Of a stretch of DNA of 64,000 bases, positions 34,137 to 42,874 are shown one piece after another. Both the position numbers and the translations under genes were made by a program. Under the pieces are notes generated by a model. It had not been told where the DNA came from. It saw only the letters and a list, made by a program, of their open reading frames with translations, and did no database searches. The stretch spans positions 159,778-223,777 of the forward strand of contig NZ_JALKAL010000002.1 in NCBI RefSeq assembly GCF_023015765.1, written 5' to 3'. Position 1 is the stretch's first letter; each line of letters begins with the position of its first letter. The stretch is from Ornithinimicrobium sp. F0845 (GTDB lineage Bacteria > Actinomycetota > Actinomycetes > Actinomycetales > Dermatophilaceae).

Positions 34137-35885
34137 TCAGCGGCGGCCGACGAACCACCGCCGGATCGTCTCGATCCGCGTGGTGACCTGGTCGCTGCTG
34201 GCCGTGGCGAGCTCCGGGCCGCCACAGGTGCGGCGCAGCTCGGCGTGCACGATCGCGTGGGCCTGACCCGACTTCTGCGCGTAGGCGGAGACGAGCTTGT
34301 TGAGCTCCTTGCGGTGCTCGGCGAGTGCACGGTGGGCGGACACCTGCTCGGCGGCCTTGCGGCCACCGCCGTTGCTGACCTGCTTGCGCTGCCGGTCCCG
34401 CAGCACGTGGGCCACCTGGTCCGGCTCCAGCAGTCCGGGCAGCCCGAGGTACTCCTCTTCCTCCTGGCTGCCCGGCACCGCACCCAGGCCGAACTGCTCG
34501 GCGTCGAAGAGCACGTGGTCGAAGAGGGCGTCGGACTCCAGCGCCTCGAAGGAGCCCTCCGAGTCCAGCACCGGCTCCTCGGCGTTGGCCTGCGCGAGCA
34601 GGTCCTCCTCCGGGCTCCAGTCCAGGTCGTCCTCGTCGGACCGCTTCTTGTTCAGCGCGTGGTCGCGCTGCAGCTCCATGGAGCCGGCGTGCTCCAGGAT
34701 CAGCTGCACGCTCGGCAGGAACACGGAGGCGGTCTCTCCCCGACGACGCGCCCGGACGAAGCGCCCGATGGCCTGGGCGAAGTAGAGCGGGGTGGAGGTC
34801 GAGGTCGCGTAGACCCCGACGCAGAGGCGGGGCACGTCCACGCCCTCGGAGACCATCCGCACCGCCACCATCCAGCGCGAGTCCCCCTCGGCGAACTCCT
34901 CGATGCGCGCGGAGGCCCCGGTGTCGTCGGACAGGACGACGGTGGGCTTCTCGCCGGTGAGCTCGCCCAGCTGCTTGGCGTAGGCGCGCGCGGACCGCTG
35001 GTCGCTGGCGATCACCAGACCCCCGGCGTCGGGCACGCCACGGCGCACCTCGGTGAGCCGCTTGTCCGCGGCGGCCAGGACGGTGGGGATCCACTCCCCC
35101 GAGGGGTCCAGGGCAGTCCTCCAGGCCTGCTTGGTCAGGTCCTTGGTCAGCGCCTCCCCGAGCTGCGCGGAGATCTCGTCCCCTGCCCGGGTGCGCCACC
35201 GCATACTCCCGCCGTAGGCGAGGAAGAGAACCGGCCGGACGACACCGTCCCGCAGCGCCTCGGCGTAGCCGTAGGTGTAGTCGGCCTCCGAGCGCAGCAC
35301 CCCGTCGCCGTCCATGGCGTAGCGCACGAACGGGATCGCGGCCGTGTCCGACCGGAACGGCGTGCCGGTCAGCGACAACCGCCGGGTCGCCGGCTCGAAC
35401 GCGTCGCGGATCGCCTCGCCCCAGCTCAGGGCGTCGCCGCCGTGGTGGATCTCGTCGAGGATCACCAGCGTCGGGGCGGCCTCGGTCCGGGCGCGGTGCA
35501 GCAACGGCTTGCTCGCCACGCCGGCATAGGTGACCGCGACCCCGTCGAAGTCCCCGGCGTGCCGCCCGTGCGCGTTGGCGAAGCGCGGATCGATGTTGAT
35601 GCCGACGCGCGCCGCGGCCTCCGCCCACTGCGTCTTGAGGTGCTCGGTCGGCGCGACGATGGTGACCCGCCTGATCACGCCGGCGTCGAGCAGCTCCGTG
35701 GCCACCTTGAGCGCGAAGGTCGTCTTGCCCGCACCCGGGGTCGCCACCGCGAGGTAGTCACGGGGCTCCTCGGCGAGGTAGCGGTCGAGCGCGGCCTGCT
35801 GCCAGGCACGCAGTTTGCTGGCGGTCCCCCAGGCCGCGCGTTCGGGATAGGCGGGAGAGAGATGGGAGGCGGCTGAGGTGGACAT
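34137..35885 (-). CDS. DEAD/DEAH-box superfamily II helicase (582 aa)
   Basis: Type-III-restriction-like SF2 helicase. LRAWQQAALDRYL (Q-like motif), ATPGAGKTTFALKVA (Walker A, about residue 49), VILDEIHHGGDALSWG (DEIH box), LTGTPFRSD (motif III), VRMVSEGVDVPRLCVGVYA and QAIGRFVRARR (motif VI). The last 170 residues are charged and helical. The pairing with a DUF3039 gene recurs in actinobacteria; its cellular role is not established. No methyltransferase or specificity gene is nearby, so it is not an obvious restriction system. Confidence 0.88.
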   Translation of the reverse strand: MSTSAASHLSPAYPERAAWGTASKLRAWQQAALDRYLAEEPRDYLAVATPGAGKTTFALKVATELLDAGVIRRVTIVAPTEHLKTQWAEAAARVGINIDPRFANAHGRHAGDFDGVAVTYAGVASKPLLHRARTEAAPTLVILDEIHHGGDALSWGEAIRDAFEPATRRLSLTGTPFRSDTAAIPFVRYAMDGDGVLRSEADYTYGYAEALRDGVVRPVLFLAYGGSMRWRTRAGDEISAQLGEALTKDLTKQAWRTALDPSGEWIPTVLAAADKRLTEVRRGVPDAGGLVIASDQRSARAYAKQLGELTGEKPTVVLSDDTGASARIEEFAEGDSRWMVAVRMVSEGVDVPRLCVGVYATSTSTPLYFAQAIGRFVRARRRGETASVFLPSVQLILEHAGSMELQRDHALNKKRSDEDDLDWSPEEDLLAQANAEEPVLDSEGSFEALESDALFDHVLFDAEQFGLGAVPGSQEEEEYLGLPGLLEPDQVAHVLRDRQRKQVSNGGGRKAAEQVSAHRALAEHRKELNKLVSAYAQKSGQAHAIVHAELRRTCGGPELATASSDQVTTRIETIRRWFVGRR

Positions 35886-35961
35886 CGCGGATCAGGATAC
35901 GAGTTGCCGGGGACAGTTCCCGCCCGCCCGGCAAAGGCGCTGGTCGTCCGGCGCGGTTCGG

Positions 35962-36285
35962 CTACTCGCCGCCGTCCTGGGGTGCCTTGAGACCCTCGTA
36001 GATCTCCTTGCACGTGGGGCAGACCGGGAACCTGTTGGGGTCGCGACCGGGCACCCAGATCTTGCCGCAGAGCGCGACGACGGGCTCGCCCGACAGGGCG
36101 CTCTCCATGATCTTCTCCTTGCGCACATAGTGCGCGAAGCGCTCGTGGTCGCCCGGCTCGCTCAGCCGGGGGTCGGTGCTGGTGTCCTCGCGCTCCAGCA
36201 CGGCGGTCTGGGTGGAGGGCCCGCTGGGTGCCTCGGGGGCGTTCAGCGGCTCCTGCGACATGGTGAACGGGCGGCGCAACGACAT
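35962..36285 (-). CDS. DUF3039 family protein (107 aa)
   Basis: Small actinobacterial protein. The DUF3039 core is HERFAHYVRKEKIMESALSG, then VALCGKIWVPGRDPNRFPVCPTC, with CPTC and the preceding Cys likely binding zinc. It ends EIYEGLKAPQDGGE. The start could be ATG at 36285 or 36261; neither has a clear ribosome-binding site. It sits 76 bases upstream of the SF2 helicase, same strand. Confidence 0.85.
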   Translation of the reverse strand: MSLRRPFTMSQEPLNAPEAPSGPSTQTAVLEREDTSTDPRLSEPGDHERFAHYVRKEKIMESALSGEPVVALCGKIWVPGRDPNRFPVCPTCKEIYEGLKAPQDGGE

Positions 36286-36316
36286 GGCACGAAGTCTACT
36301 GCGCTGCCTGCCGCGC

Positions 36317-36892
36317 TCAGTTCTGTTCCGGGTGGGTGGTGTAGTTGGCCAGCATGGAGAGCGAGTTGCGCTGCCGCACCAGGACGTCGCGCCACAGGTC
36401 GGCAGACTCGTGGAACGGGTCCCTGGGCTCCCGCTCCACGACATACCAGGCACCCTCGATCAGCTCTGCCTCAAGCTGCCCGGCGCCCCACCCGGCATAC
36501 CCCACGAAGATGCGGAGGCCGGCCAGCTCGGGCACCACCACCGGGGGCGGCGCGTCCAGGTCGACCAGCGCCAGGCCGCCGAACAGCATCGCGATGCCCA
36601 GCGCCTCGGTCTGCACGGCCTCACCGCCGGGCACGCTCACCAGACCCATCGCGGAGTCCGTCTGCACGGGCCCGCCCTGGAAGAGCACCCCGGGCGCGGT
36701 CACGTGCGGCTGCCACTCGGGCAGGACCGCGGAGACCTGTGCGCTCATCGGCTTGTTGAGGGTGATGCCGGTCGCGCCGTCCTCGTCGTGGTGCAGGATC
36801 AGCACCACCGAGCGGTGGAAGAACTCCCCCGTCACAGGCGTCGCGACCAGCAGTTGTCCGGCGAGGGAACCCGGGCCCTCGGGGCCGTTCAC
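36317..36892 (-). CDS. YqgE/AlgH (DUF179) family protein (191 aa)
   Basis: GSLAGQLLVATPVTGEFFHRSVVLILHHDEDGATGITLNKPM is the family N terminus, and FVGYAGWGAGQLEAELIEGAWYV the C-terminal signature. Biochemical role is unknown; AlgH was named from an alginate phenotype in Pseudomonas. GTG at 36892 overlaps the VanZ-like stop (GTGA); GTG at 36898 is an alternative. Confidence 0.9.
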   Translation of the reverse strand: MNGPEGPGSLAGQLLVATPVTGEFFHRSVVLILHHDEDGATGITLNKPMSAQVSAVLPEWQPHVTAPGVLFQGGPVQTDSAMGLVSVPGGEAVQTEALGIAMLFGGLALVDLDAPPPVVVPELAGLRIFVGYAGWGAGQLEAELIEGAWYVVEREPRDPFHESADLWRDVLVRQRNSLSMLANYTTHPEQN

Positions 36893-37275
36893 CGCCACAC
36901 CCCGGCGTCGGCGGGCTCGCGCTCGGGCGACCGCTCCGGGACTCGACGGATCAGCGCGACGGCCAGCACCGCGAGCGCTATCCCGACCAGGTCGGCCACC
37001 GTGTCCCACACGTCCATCGAGCGGGTGGTGGTGAACACCTGCTGCAACGGCTCGCTGAGCAGGGCGTGCAGGAGTATGCCGAGCGCCACCCGTCGGGCGC
37101 GGAGCAGCAGGGCCAGCGCGAACGGGGCACCGAAGAGAAGGACGTGACCCACCTTGTCCTGGTGCGCGAAGTAGGGCTCCCCCTCCCCCGGCACCAGGAG
37201 GTAGAGCACCCACACCTGGGCGACCAGCATGACAACCAGCAGGAGCCAGCCCAGCCCCCGCCTCAGCTTCGGCAC
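36889..37275 (-). CDS. VanZ-like membrane protein (128 aa)
   Basis: Four hydrophobic segments with the VanZ-like signature DKVGHVLLFGAPFALALLL, followed by LHALLSEPLQQVFTTTRSMDVWDTVADLVGIALA. VanZ-like proteins are often of unknown role; some affect glycopeptide tolerance. GTG at 37275 lies four bases after the malic-enzyme stop; GTG at 37299 would overlap that gene. Coupled to the YqgE gene downstream. Confidence 0.85.
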   Translation of the reverse strand: MPKLRRGLGWLLLVVMLVAQVWVLYLLVPGEGEPYFAHQDKVGHVLLFGAPFALALLLRARRVALGILLHALLSEPLQQVFTTTRSMDVWDTVADLVGIALAVLAVALIRRVPERSPEREPADAGVWR

Positions 37276-37279
37276 ACCC

Positions 37280-38704
37280 TCAGGATCTTGCGTCAGCACG
37301 CTCTCGGGCGACCTTCTCGACGGCTTGCGCCACCGCCTTGCTGACCTTGGGGTTGAAGACGCTGGGGATGATGTAGGTGGGGTTTCGCTCCTCGGCACCG
37401 ACGACGTCCGACAGGGCGAGCGCGGCCGCCAGCAGCATCTCGTCGTTGATGTGGTCCGTCTGCGCGTCCATCAGGCCGCGGAAGACCCCAGGGAAGACCA
37501 GCACGTTGTTGATCTGGTTGGCGAAGTCGCTCCGTCCGGTCGCGACCACCGTGGCGTGCTCGGCCGCATCGGCCGGATCCACCTCCGGCTGCGGGTTCGC
37601 CATGGCGAAGACGATCGCGTCCTGCGCCATCGTCGCGATGTCCGCGCCCGTGAGGATGCCGCCGGCCGAGACGCCGATGAACACGTCTGCGCCGGCGAGG
37701 GCGTCCTGCACGGTCCCCCGCAGACCGCCTCGGTTGGTCTGCGAGGCGATCCAGGCCATGTTGGCGTTGTCGCCGCGGGCGATGTCCGTGCGCTCCGCGT
37801 GCAGTATGCCGTGCACGTCGGAGACGACGACGTCTGTCGCGCCCGCCATCAGGAGCAGGCGCAGGATCGCTGAGCCGGCCGCGCCGGCCCCGGACAGCAC
37901 GATCTTCACGGTGGCCAGTTCCTTGTCGACCACGCGCAGCGCGTTGTTGAGCGCGGCGAGCACGACGATGGCCGTGCCGTGCTGGTCATCGTGGAACACA
38001 GGAATGTCCAGCTCCTCGCGGAGCCGCCGCTCGATGTAGAAGCACCGGGGTGCGGAGATGTCCTCGAGGTTGATGCCGGCGAAGCCGGGTGAGATCGCCT
38101 TGACGATCCGCACGATCTCGTCGGCGTCCTTGGTGTCGAGCACGATCGGGAAGGCGTCGACATCGGCGAACCGCTTGAACAGGGCCGCCTTGCCCTCCAT
38201 CACCGGCATCGCGGCGAGCGGGCCGATGTCCCCCATCCCCAGGACCGCCGTGCCGTCGGTGACGACGGCGACCGTGTTGCGCTTGATCGTCAGCCGCCTG
38301 GCGTCCTCGGGGTTGTCCACGATCGCCTGGCACACCCGGGCCACACCAGGGGTGTAGACCATGGACAGGTCGTCCCGGTTGCGGATCGGGTTCTTCGGCT
38401 CAACACTCAGCTTGCCGCCCAGGTGCATCAGGAAGGTGCGGTCGCTGACCTTGCCGATCTCCACCCCGCGCACCTTGCGCATGGCGTCCACGATCTGCTC
38501 GGCGTGCGCCTCGCCCCAGGTGGCGATCGTCAGGTCGGTCCGCAGCCGCTCCGCCCCGGACTCGGCGATGTCGACCGCAGTCACCATCCCGCCCTCCTTC
38601 TCGACGGCGGTGGTCAGCTCACCCACGGCGGTCGCCCTGGCGGGCAGCTCGAGACGAACGGTGATCGAGTTGGAGACCGAGGGTGCATATGCCATGGCCG
38701 CCAT
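37280..38704 (-). CDS. NAD(P)-dependent malic enzyme with N-terminal ACT-like domain (474 aa)
   Basis: Oxidative decarboxylation of malate to pyruvate. An ACT-like regulatory domain (residues about 8-85; [29 protein letters not shown]) precedes the catalytic part: [66 protein letters not shown] and the Rossmann [16 protein letters not shown]. Start ATG at 38704, or 38695. The ACT domain suggests control by an amino acid or similar ligand. Confidence 0.93.
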   Translation of the reverse strand: MAAMAYAPSVSNSITVRLELPARATAVGELTTAVEKEGGMVTAVDIAESGAERLRTDLTIATWGEAHAEQIVDAMRKVRGVEIGKVSDRTFLMHLGGKLSVEPKNPIRNRDDLSMVYTPGVARVCQAIVDNPEDARRLTIKRNTVAVVTDGTAVLGMGDIGPLAAMPVMEGKAALFKRFADVDAFPIVLDTKDADEIVRIVKAISPGFAGINLEDISAPRCFYIERRLREELDIPVFHDDQHGTAIVVLAALNNALRVVDKELATVKIVLSGAGAAGSAILRLLLMAGATDVVVSDVHGILHAERTDIARGDNANMAWIASQTNRGGLRGTVQDALAGADVFIGVSAGGILTGADIATMAQDAIVFAMANPQPEVDPADAAEHATVVATGRSDFANQINNVLVFPGVFRGLMDAQTDHINDEMLLAAALALSDVVGAEERNPTYIIPSVFNPKVSKAVAQAVEKVARERADARS

Positions 38705-38832
38705 TGTTCCGCATCCCGAGCCGGGCGTGTCCGCAGGTCTGGCCTCCCGTGTCGCCCGTCCGGTGTGTGTCCCGGATGATCCGCGGAAACGGCTACGGGA
38801 ATCAGTCCGACAGGTTCGACGTTGATCCCGGC

Positions 38833-39222
38833 ATGAGCACCACGGAACTGACTCGCGAGAACCTGGACCAGACGCTGTCCGACAACGAGATCGTGCTGAT
38901 CGACTGGTGGGCGGAGTGGTGCGGCCCGTGCCGCGCCTTCGCACCGGTCTATGAGCAGGTCTCCGAGAAGCACGACGACGTCGTCTTCGGCAAGGTCGAC
39001 ACCGACGCCCAGCAGGAGCTGGCCGCCGGGGCCCAGATCACCTCGATCCCGACGGTGATGGGTTTCCGCGACGGCATCCTGCTCTTCGCTCAGCCCGGCG
39101 TGCTGCCGGCCGCGGGCCTGGAGAGCCTGATCAGCCAGCTCAAGGGGCTGGACATGGACGACGTGCGAGCCAAGCTGGCGGCCGCCGAGTCGGAGATGGC
39201 CGGGGAGCCGGCACAGGGCTGA
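38833..39222 (+). CDS. Thioredoxin family protein (129 aa)
   Basis: Thioredoxin fold with active site WWAEWCGPCRAFAPVYEQV, the FGKVDTDAQQELAAGAQI strand and cis-Pro loop SIPTVMGFRDG. A C-terminal extension of about 20 acidic/Ala-rich residues follows the fold. ATG at 38833. Divergent from malic enzyme. A general disulfide reductase is likely; partner unknown. Confidence 0.93.
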   Translation: MSTTELTRENLDQTLSDNEIVLIDWWAEWCGPCRAFAPVYEQVSEKHDDVVFGKVDTDAQQELAAGAQITSIPTVMGFRDGILLFAQPGVLPAAGLESLISQLKGLDMDDVRAKLAAAESEMAGEPAQG

Positions 39223-39233
39223 CCCGGGGGACG

Positions 39234-39264
39234 CTCCGGCTGACAGTCATAGACTGAGCCGGAG
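39234..39264 (+). promoter_or_regulatory. Hairpin enclosing the ribosome-binding site of the RDD gene
   Basis: CTCCGGCT (39234-39241) pairs with AGCCGGAG (39257-39264), and CAGTC (39244-39248) with GACTG (39252-39256), leaving a GA bulge and an ATA loop. The 3' arm contains GGAG at 39261-39264, the best Shine-Dalgarno for the GTG at 39267. The structure could be the thioredoxin-gene terminator, a translational switch, or both. No T-run follows. Confidence 0.6.
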
Positions 39265-39266
39265 AC

Positions 39267-40310
39267 GTGAGCGAGGTGACCGTGGACGCGGACACGACCC
39301 GCATCAGCCCGGGCACCACAGGGAACTATCCCCCGCTGCTCACGCGCCGGCTCATCGCCCGCGCCATCGACTCCGCCATCGCCTTCGCGCTGGCCTGCGT
39401 CGTCGTGCTGCCCTTCACCGTGAACCAAGCGACCGACGCCCTCCTGGTCGGCGGCTTCGACTCCTTCAGCGAGTTCCTCACCGATTGGGACCCTGGCACC
39501 GTTCCCGGCGGCTCGGTCGGGGCCGCCCTGGAGCAGCTCCAACCGGTGGTCCTGAGCACCATCTACCTCCAGGCGCTCGTCATCTGGGCCTATGAGTGGG
39601 TCAGCCTCACGGTGACCAGCAGCAGCATCGGCAAGATGATCACCCGGGTGCGGGTGACCCGGCACCGCAACAGCTTCGAACCGACCGTCTCGCGCGAGCT
39701 TCGGTCCCGCGGGTCGTGGCTCGAGCGATTGCTGCGCATGGGTTTGCGCGCCGGTCTCGTCGTCGGGCCGCCGACCCTGGCGGCCGGGATGCTGCTCGCC
39801 GCGGCGTTCTCGGTGCCCGGCGCCGTCGACCTGGCGGAGCTGTTCATCGCGCTGACGATCGTCCTGCTCGTCGTGTGGCTGGCAGGCGGGGTGGGCCTTC
39901 ACGGACTGGCCACCGGCACCCGTGTCGTCGGGTTCGAGTGGCAGGAGCTCAAGCAGGGGGTCGAGCACCAGCTTGAGTACCACACCGGTCACGCCGACGA
40001 GTATCTCCACAGGTTGCAGGAGGCGGCCCGAGCCCCCGGCGTCCAGCGGGCGGCGCGCGCGGCCGAGCAAGACCCGCGCGTCCGCTCCGTCATGGCGCAG
40101 GGGCGGACCGTGGCCCAGCAGGCTGAGCAGGCCCAGGAGCGTGGCCGCCGTGACTGGGACTCGATGATCGAGGGCTTGCGCTCCCGGAAGGACGCCAAGG
40201 ACGCCACCACGGCGGCCGCCCGCCATCTCGGGGAGGTCTACCGCGAGGGCGGGCTGCGCGGCGTGCTGCAGTCGTTCACGCGGCGCTCTCAAGGCCCAGA
40301 CGGGCAGTGA
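39267..40310 (+). CDS. RDD family membrane protein (347 aa)
   Basis: RDD domain starting at LLTRRLIARAIDSAIAFALA (residues about 25-45), with further membrane segments near residues 95-115, 160-185 and 195-215. The C-terminal 130 residues are soluble, charged and helical, with a Gln/Arg/Ala-rich heptad-like pattern (VAQQAEQAQERGRRDWDSM). The first Arg-Asp pair typical of RDD is kept (RAID). GTG at 39267 behind the hairpin-borne GGAG. Role unknown. Confidence 0.85.
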   Translation: MSEVTVDADTTRISPGTTGNYPPLLTRRLIARAIDSAIAFALACVVVLPFTVNQATDALLVGGFDSFSEFLTDWDPGTVPGGSVGAALEQLQPVVLSTIYLQALVIWAYEWVSLTVTSSSIGKMITRVRVTRHRNSFEPTVSRELRSRGSWLERLLRMGLRAGLVVGPPTLAAGMLLAAAFSVPGAVDLAELFIALTIVLLVVWLAGGVGLHGLATGTRVVGFEWQELKQGVEHQLEYHTGHADEYLHRLQEAARAPGVQRAARAAEQDPRVRSVMAQGRTVAQQAEQAQERGRRDWDSMIEGLRSRKDAKDATTAAARHLGEVYREGGLRGVLQSFTRRSQGPDGQ

Positions 40311-40427
40311 CCGGGCTGGCAGACGTCGGCCTGGTCGGCCGCACGGCCCCCCTCCCGCGCGGTTGCGGCGTCACGCCCTGGGGCGCACGCTCGGGAGAGG
40401 CACAGAAGCGCTTGAGAGGAGGTCGCC

Positions 40428-40619
40428 ATGAATGCGACCAATGACCCAGACCCGCAACGCCGCGACGACGCGGACGACCCGGACCGCGAAGAGAGCACAC
40501 CCAAGAGTCCTGGGCCGCCACCCCATCACCCCGACCGTGACAACGAGTCGGCCGACTCCCCCGATGACCCGCCCAAGAGCCCTGGGCCACCTCCGGGCTC
40601 GGTGCCCGGGAACCGCTGA
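40428..40619 (+). CDS. Small Pro/Asp-rich disordered protein (63 aa)
   Basis: No named family. It contains the block KSPGPPP twice (residues about 26-32 and 49-55), surrounded by Asp/Arg-rich sequence, with no hydrophobic core. A strong ribosome-binding site (GAGAGGAGGT) precedes the ATG at 40428, which is the main reason for accepting it. Convergent with another disordered small gene at 40660-40857. Confidence 0.6.
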   Translation: MNATNDPDPQRRDDADDPDREESTPKSPGPPPHHPDRDNESADSPDDPPKSPGPPPGSVPGNR

Positions 40620-40659
40620 TCACCGCGACGGGGTCAACTACTCGTCGATCGCGGGGTCT

Positions 40660-40857
40660 TCATCGGGATCTTCGGCCTGGCGCCGGTCCGCTCCCCGTCG
40701 GCTGGCGCCTTCTCTGCATCGCGTCCGGGTCGGTGCCAGGATCCTTGCGCGGGTCATAAGGTTGCCCGGACGCTACGTCCTGATCGGACGCTGGGATGAG
40801 CCGGTCGTCGCTGCCGTTCGGTGCGGAGTCTGAATCCGGATCAGGGTGCTCGGTCAT
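40660..40857 (-). CDS. Small disordered protein with YDPxxDPxxDP motif (65 aa)
   Basis: Asp/Pro/Ser-rich at the N terminus and Arg/Gln/Pro-rich at the C terminus. Contains PYDPRKDPGTDPDAM, matching the motif in the 18478-18678 product. A good Shine-Dalgarno (GAAGGAGC) stands 5 bases before the ATG at 40857. The two motif-sharing genes argue for a small lineage-specific family of unknown role. Confidence 0.6.
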   Translation of the reverse strand: MTEHPDPDSDSAPNGSDDRLIPASDQDVASGQPYDPRKDPGTDPDAMQRRRQPTGSGPAPGRRSR

Positions 40858-41055
40858 AGCGCTCCTTCATCCACGATGGCGCCGACCCCCGCCGCCTGCG
40901 CGCTGACCGACGGGGTTGCTCAGGCGCTCACAAATTGGTGACCACCGGCGCTTCACCAGGAGGATCGTTTGTTCGTGCCGCCGACCCCCAACAACAACGG
41001 GCGAAGTCGTAACCTCACGACCACGGCATGTCTCGAGCCCGCCCAGACACACGAA

Positions 41056-41089
41056 ACCCCAGATCCCTGGCAGGGCAGGCGTCTGGGGT
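41056..41089 (-). terminator. Hairpin downstream of ssrA
   Basis: ACCCCAGA (41056-41063) pairs with TCTGGGGT (41082-41089), with an inner CCCT/AGGG pairing. It lies 45 bases beyond the tmRNA 3' end on the minus strand and is the likely ssrA terminator, although the T-run is weak. The rest of 40858-41133 shows nothing else. Confidence 0.5.
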
Positions 41090-41133
41090 GTCGTACGACA
41101 ATGTGCGCACACGTGTGACGTGCCCACCGCGAG

Positions 41134-41499
41134 TGGTGGAGGTGGCGGGAATCGAACCCGCGTCCGCTGCCGGAAGACCAGGACTTCTCCGGGTGCAGTG
41201 CGCTGTGGAGTTTCTCGGCCCCAGGGCTCGCGCGCACACGTTCCCTGACAGGCCCAGTTGAGTAGAAGTCCCACGTGATCCCCCAACATGATCACGCAGC
41301 AAGTTTCCTAGCTGATGCCAGGCACTGAGGCGGAAACTAACTCAGGCTGACAGACTTCGGGCTCGCTCAGGCGGCGAGGGCGAAGTCGGTGCGCTTGGAA
41401 TCGGCACCTATTGGTTTGCAAGGGACATTAACGAGTTGACCTTGCGTTCTCGACCCGCTTCTCCTGGAGTTGCGTACAACGTCGAAACCGATCACCCCC
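41134..41499 (-). ncRNA. ssrA: Transfer-messenger RNA (tmRNA)
   Basis: One-piece tmRNA for ribosome rescue. The tRNA-like ends pair as GGGGGTG (5', from 41499) with CACCTCC, followed by an encoded ACCA ending at 41134; the T-arm reads GGTTCGATTCC. The tag frame runs from GCC at 41405 to TGA at 41367-41369 and encodes ADSKRTDFALAA. The 5' side includes GGTTTCGACG, typical of tmRNA. smpB, its protein partner, lies 800 bases upstream on the same strand. Confidence 0.96.
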
Positions 41500-41706
41500 A
41501 TGATGCGGGGGCACGTCACACTGTGCAGTTGTCAATGCCGATCACTTGCCACTGTCGGCAACTGTCCGGCGCTCCGCTCGCGCGGAAGGTCTAGCGTACC
41601 TTCCAACACCACGCCGGGCCACGGGATTCCCGGACGCCGCGGCAGGAGCCGCGGGCCGGCCGGGCCTGCTCGGCGGAGCCTACCCCCACGGGTAGAGTCC
41701 ACGCCC

Positions 41707-42186
41707 GTGAAGCCCTCCAACGAACTTATGTCCATGCACATCCTCAGCGGTGCGTTCATCGGCGCAATCGCCATCATCGCCGTGGTCATGGTGCTCGTGG
41801 CGCCGGAGACCGTGGTGCCCGAACCGTGGGTCATCGCGGTGCTGCTGGGACTTGTGGCTACCAGCGCCCTGTTCTCGCTGATGCTCGTGCAGCAGATCCC
41901 GGCCGCGCAGCCGGGGAGCACGCTGTCGGACATGCTGGCTAAGGTCCGGGTGACCCACATGCTGCGGCTGGCGCTCGCCGAGGCACCGGTCATCCTCGCG
42001 ATCGTGCTCATGTTTCTGGCCAGCGAGCCGTCGTGGGTCACCGTGGCCATCGCAGCCGTCCCGACCGTCATCGTCATGCTGCTGCTGATCTTCCCCACCG
42101 AGGGGGTGCTGCGGCGCTATCAGAAGTCGCTGGATGCGGCCGGAGTCAACACCCGGTTCGCAGACCGCATGCTGGGCCGCGCCTGA
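41707..42186 (+). CDS. Four-helix membrane protein of unknown function (159 aa)
   Basis: Two pairs of hydrophobic segments are seen (residues about 12-35, 43-62, 88-105 and 110-130), with a short charged C-terminal end (RRYQKSLDAAGVNTRFADRM). I do not recognise a family. GTG at 41707 was chosen; ATG at 41728 is possible. It is divergent from ssrA and converges on smpB. Confidence 0.75.
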   Translation: MKPSNELMSMHILSGAFIGAIAIIAVVMVLVAPETVVPEPWVIAVLLGLVATSALFSLMLVQQIPAAQPGSTLSDMLAKVRVTHMLRLALAEAPVILAIVLMFLASEPSWVTVAIAAVPTVIVMLLLIFPTEGVLRRYQKSLDAAGVNTRFADRMLGRA

Positions 42187-42286
42187 CGCCCAGCACGCCC
42201 GGCCCGGCCATCAGTCCCGCCATAGGCCATCGTGACGACGTGGTGGATCTCGTCTGCACCGGCAGCGCACTGGACCCCGAGGCGCC

Positions 42287-42763
42287 TCAACTGTGCTGGC
42301 GCAGGTGCGCCGACAGCGCCTTCTGCACCTCGCGGGCGTCCTGCTTCTCCCGCAGGGCCTGCCGCTTGTCGTGCTCCTTCTTGCCCTTGGCCAGGGCGAT
42401 CTCGACCTTGACCCGGCCGTCCTTGAAGTAGAGCGACAGCGGCACGATCGTGTGACCCGACTGGTTGGCCTTGGCGACCAGCTTGTCCAGCTCGTGCCGG
42501 TGCAGCAGCAGCTTGCGGCGCCGCCGGGCGGCATGGTTGGTCCAGTTGCCCTGGAGGTACTCCGGGATGTGCACGCCCTCCAGCCACAGCTCACCGTTGT
42601 AGTCGGTGGCGTAGCCGTCGACCAGGGACGCCCGCCCCATCCGCAGCGACTTGACCTCGGTGCCGGTCAGGACGAGACCCGCCTCGACCGTGTCCTCGAT
42701 GAGGAAGTCGTGCCGGGCCTTCTTGTTGCTGGCGATGAGCTTGCGCCCGCTCTCCTTGGCCAT
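42287..42763 (-). CDS. smpB: SsrA-binding protein SmpB (158 aa)
   Basis: Binds tmRNA and brings it to stalled ribosomes. [34 protein letters not shown], the [15 protein letters not shown] loop and the basic C-terminal tail beginning [15 protein letters not shown] are typical. ATG at 42763. Same strand and close to ssrA. Confidence 0.97.
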   Translation of the reverse strand: MAKESGRKLIASNKKARHDFLIEDTVEAGLVLTGTEVKSLRMGRASLVDGYATDYNGELWLEGVHIPEYLQGNWTNHAARRRRKLLLHRHELDKLVAKANQSGHTIVPLSLYFKDGRVKVEIALAKGKKEHDKRQALREKQDAREVQKALSAHLRQHS

Positions 42764-42874
42764 GGCCGTGCCACCTCCTGCTGCGTGCTGTGAGTATGTC
42801 GTGCGGTCCGGTGCCGCACGACCTCCCAGGTTACCTGGTGGGCACCGCGGGACCGAGTGGTTAACCGGGCGCGC

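Noticed and set aside
34137-35885. Restriction-modification system with the SF2 helicase and Uma2 nuclease
   Set aside because: The two genes are convergent, there is no methyltransferase, and the helicase pairs with DUF3039 in other actinobacteria.
41530-41535. TTGACA on the minus strand as the ssrA -35 box
   Set aside because: It is at the right distance from the mature 5' end, but no acceptable -10 hexamer lies at a 16-18-base spacing.
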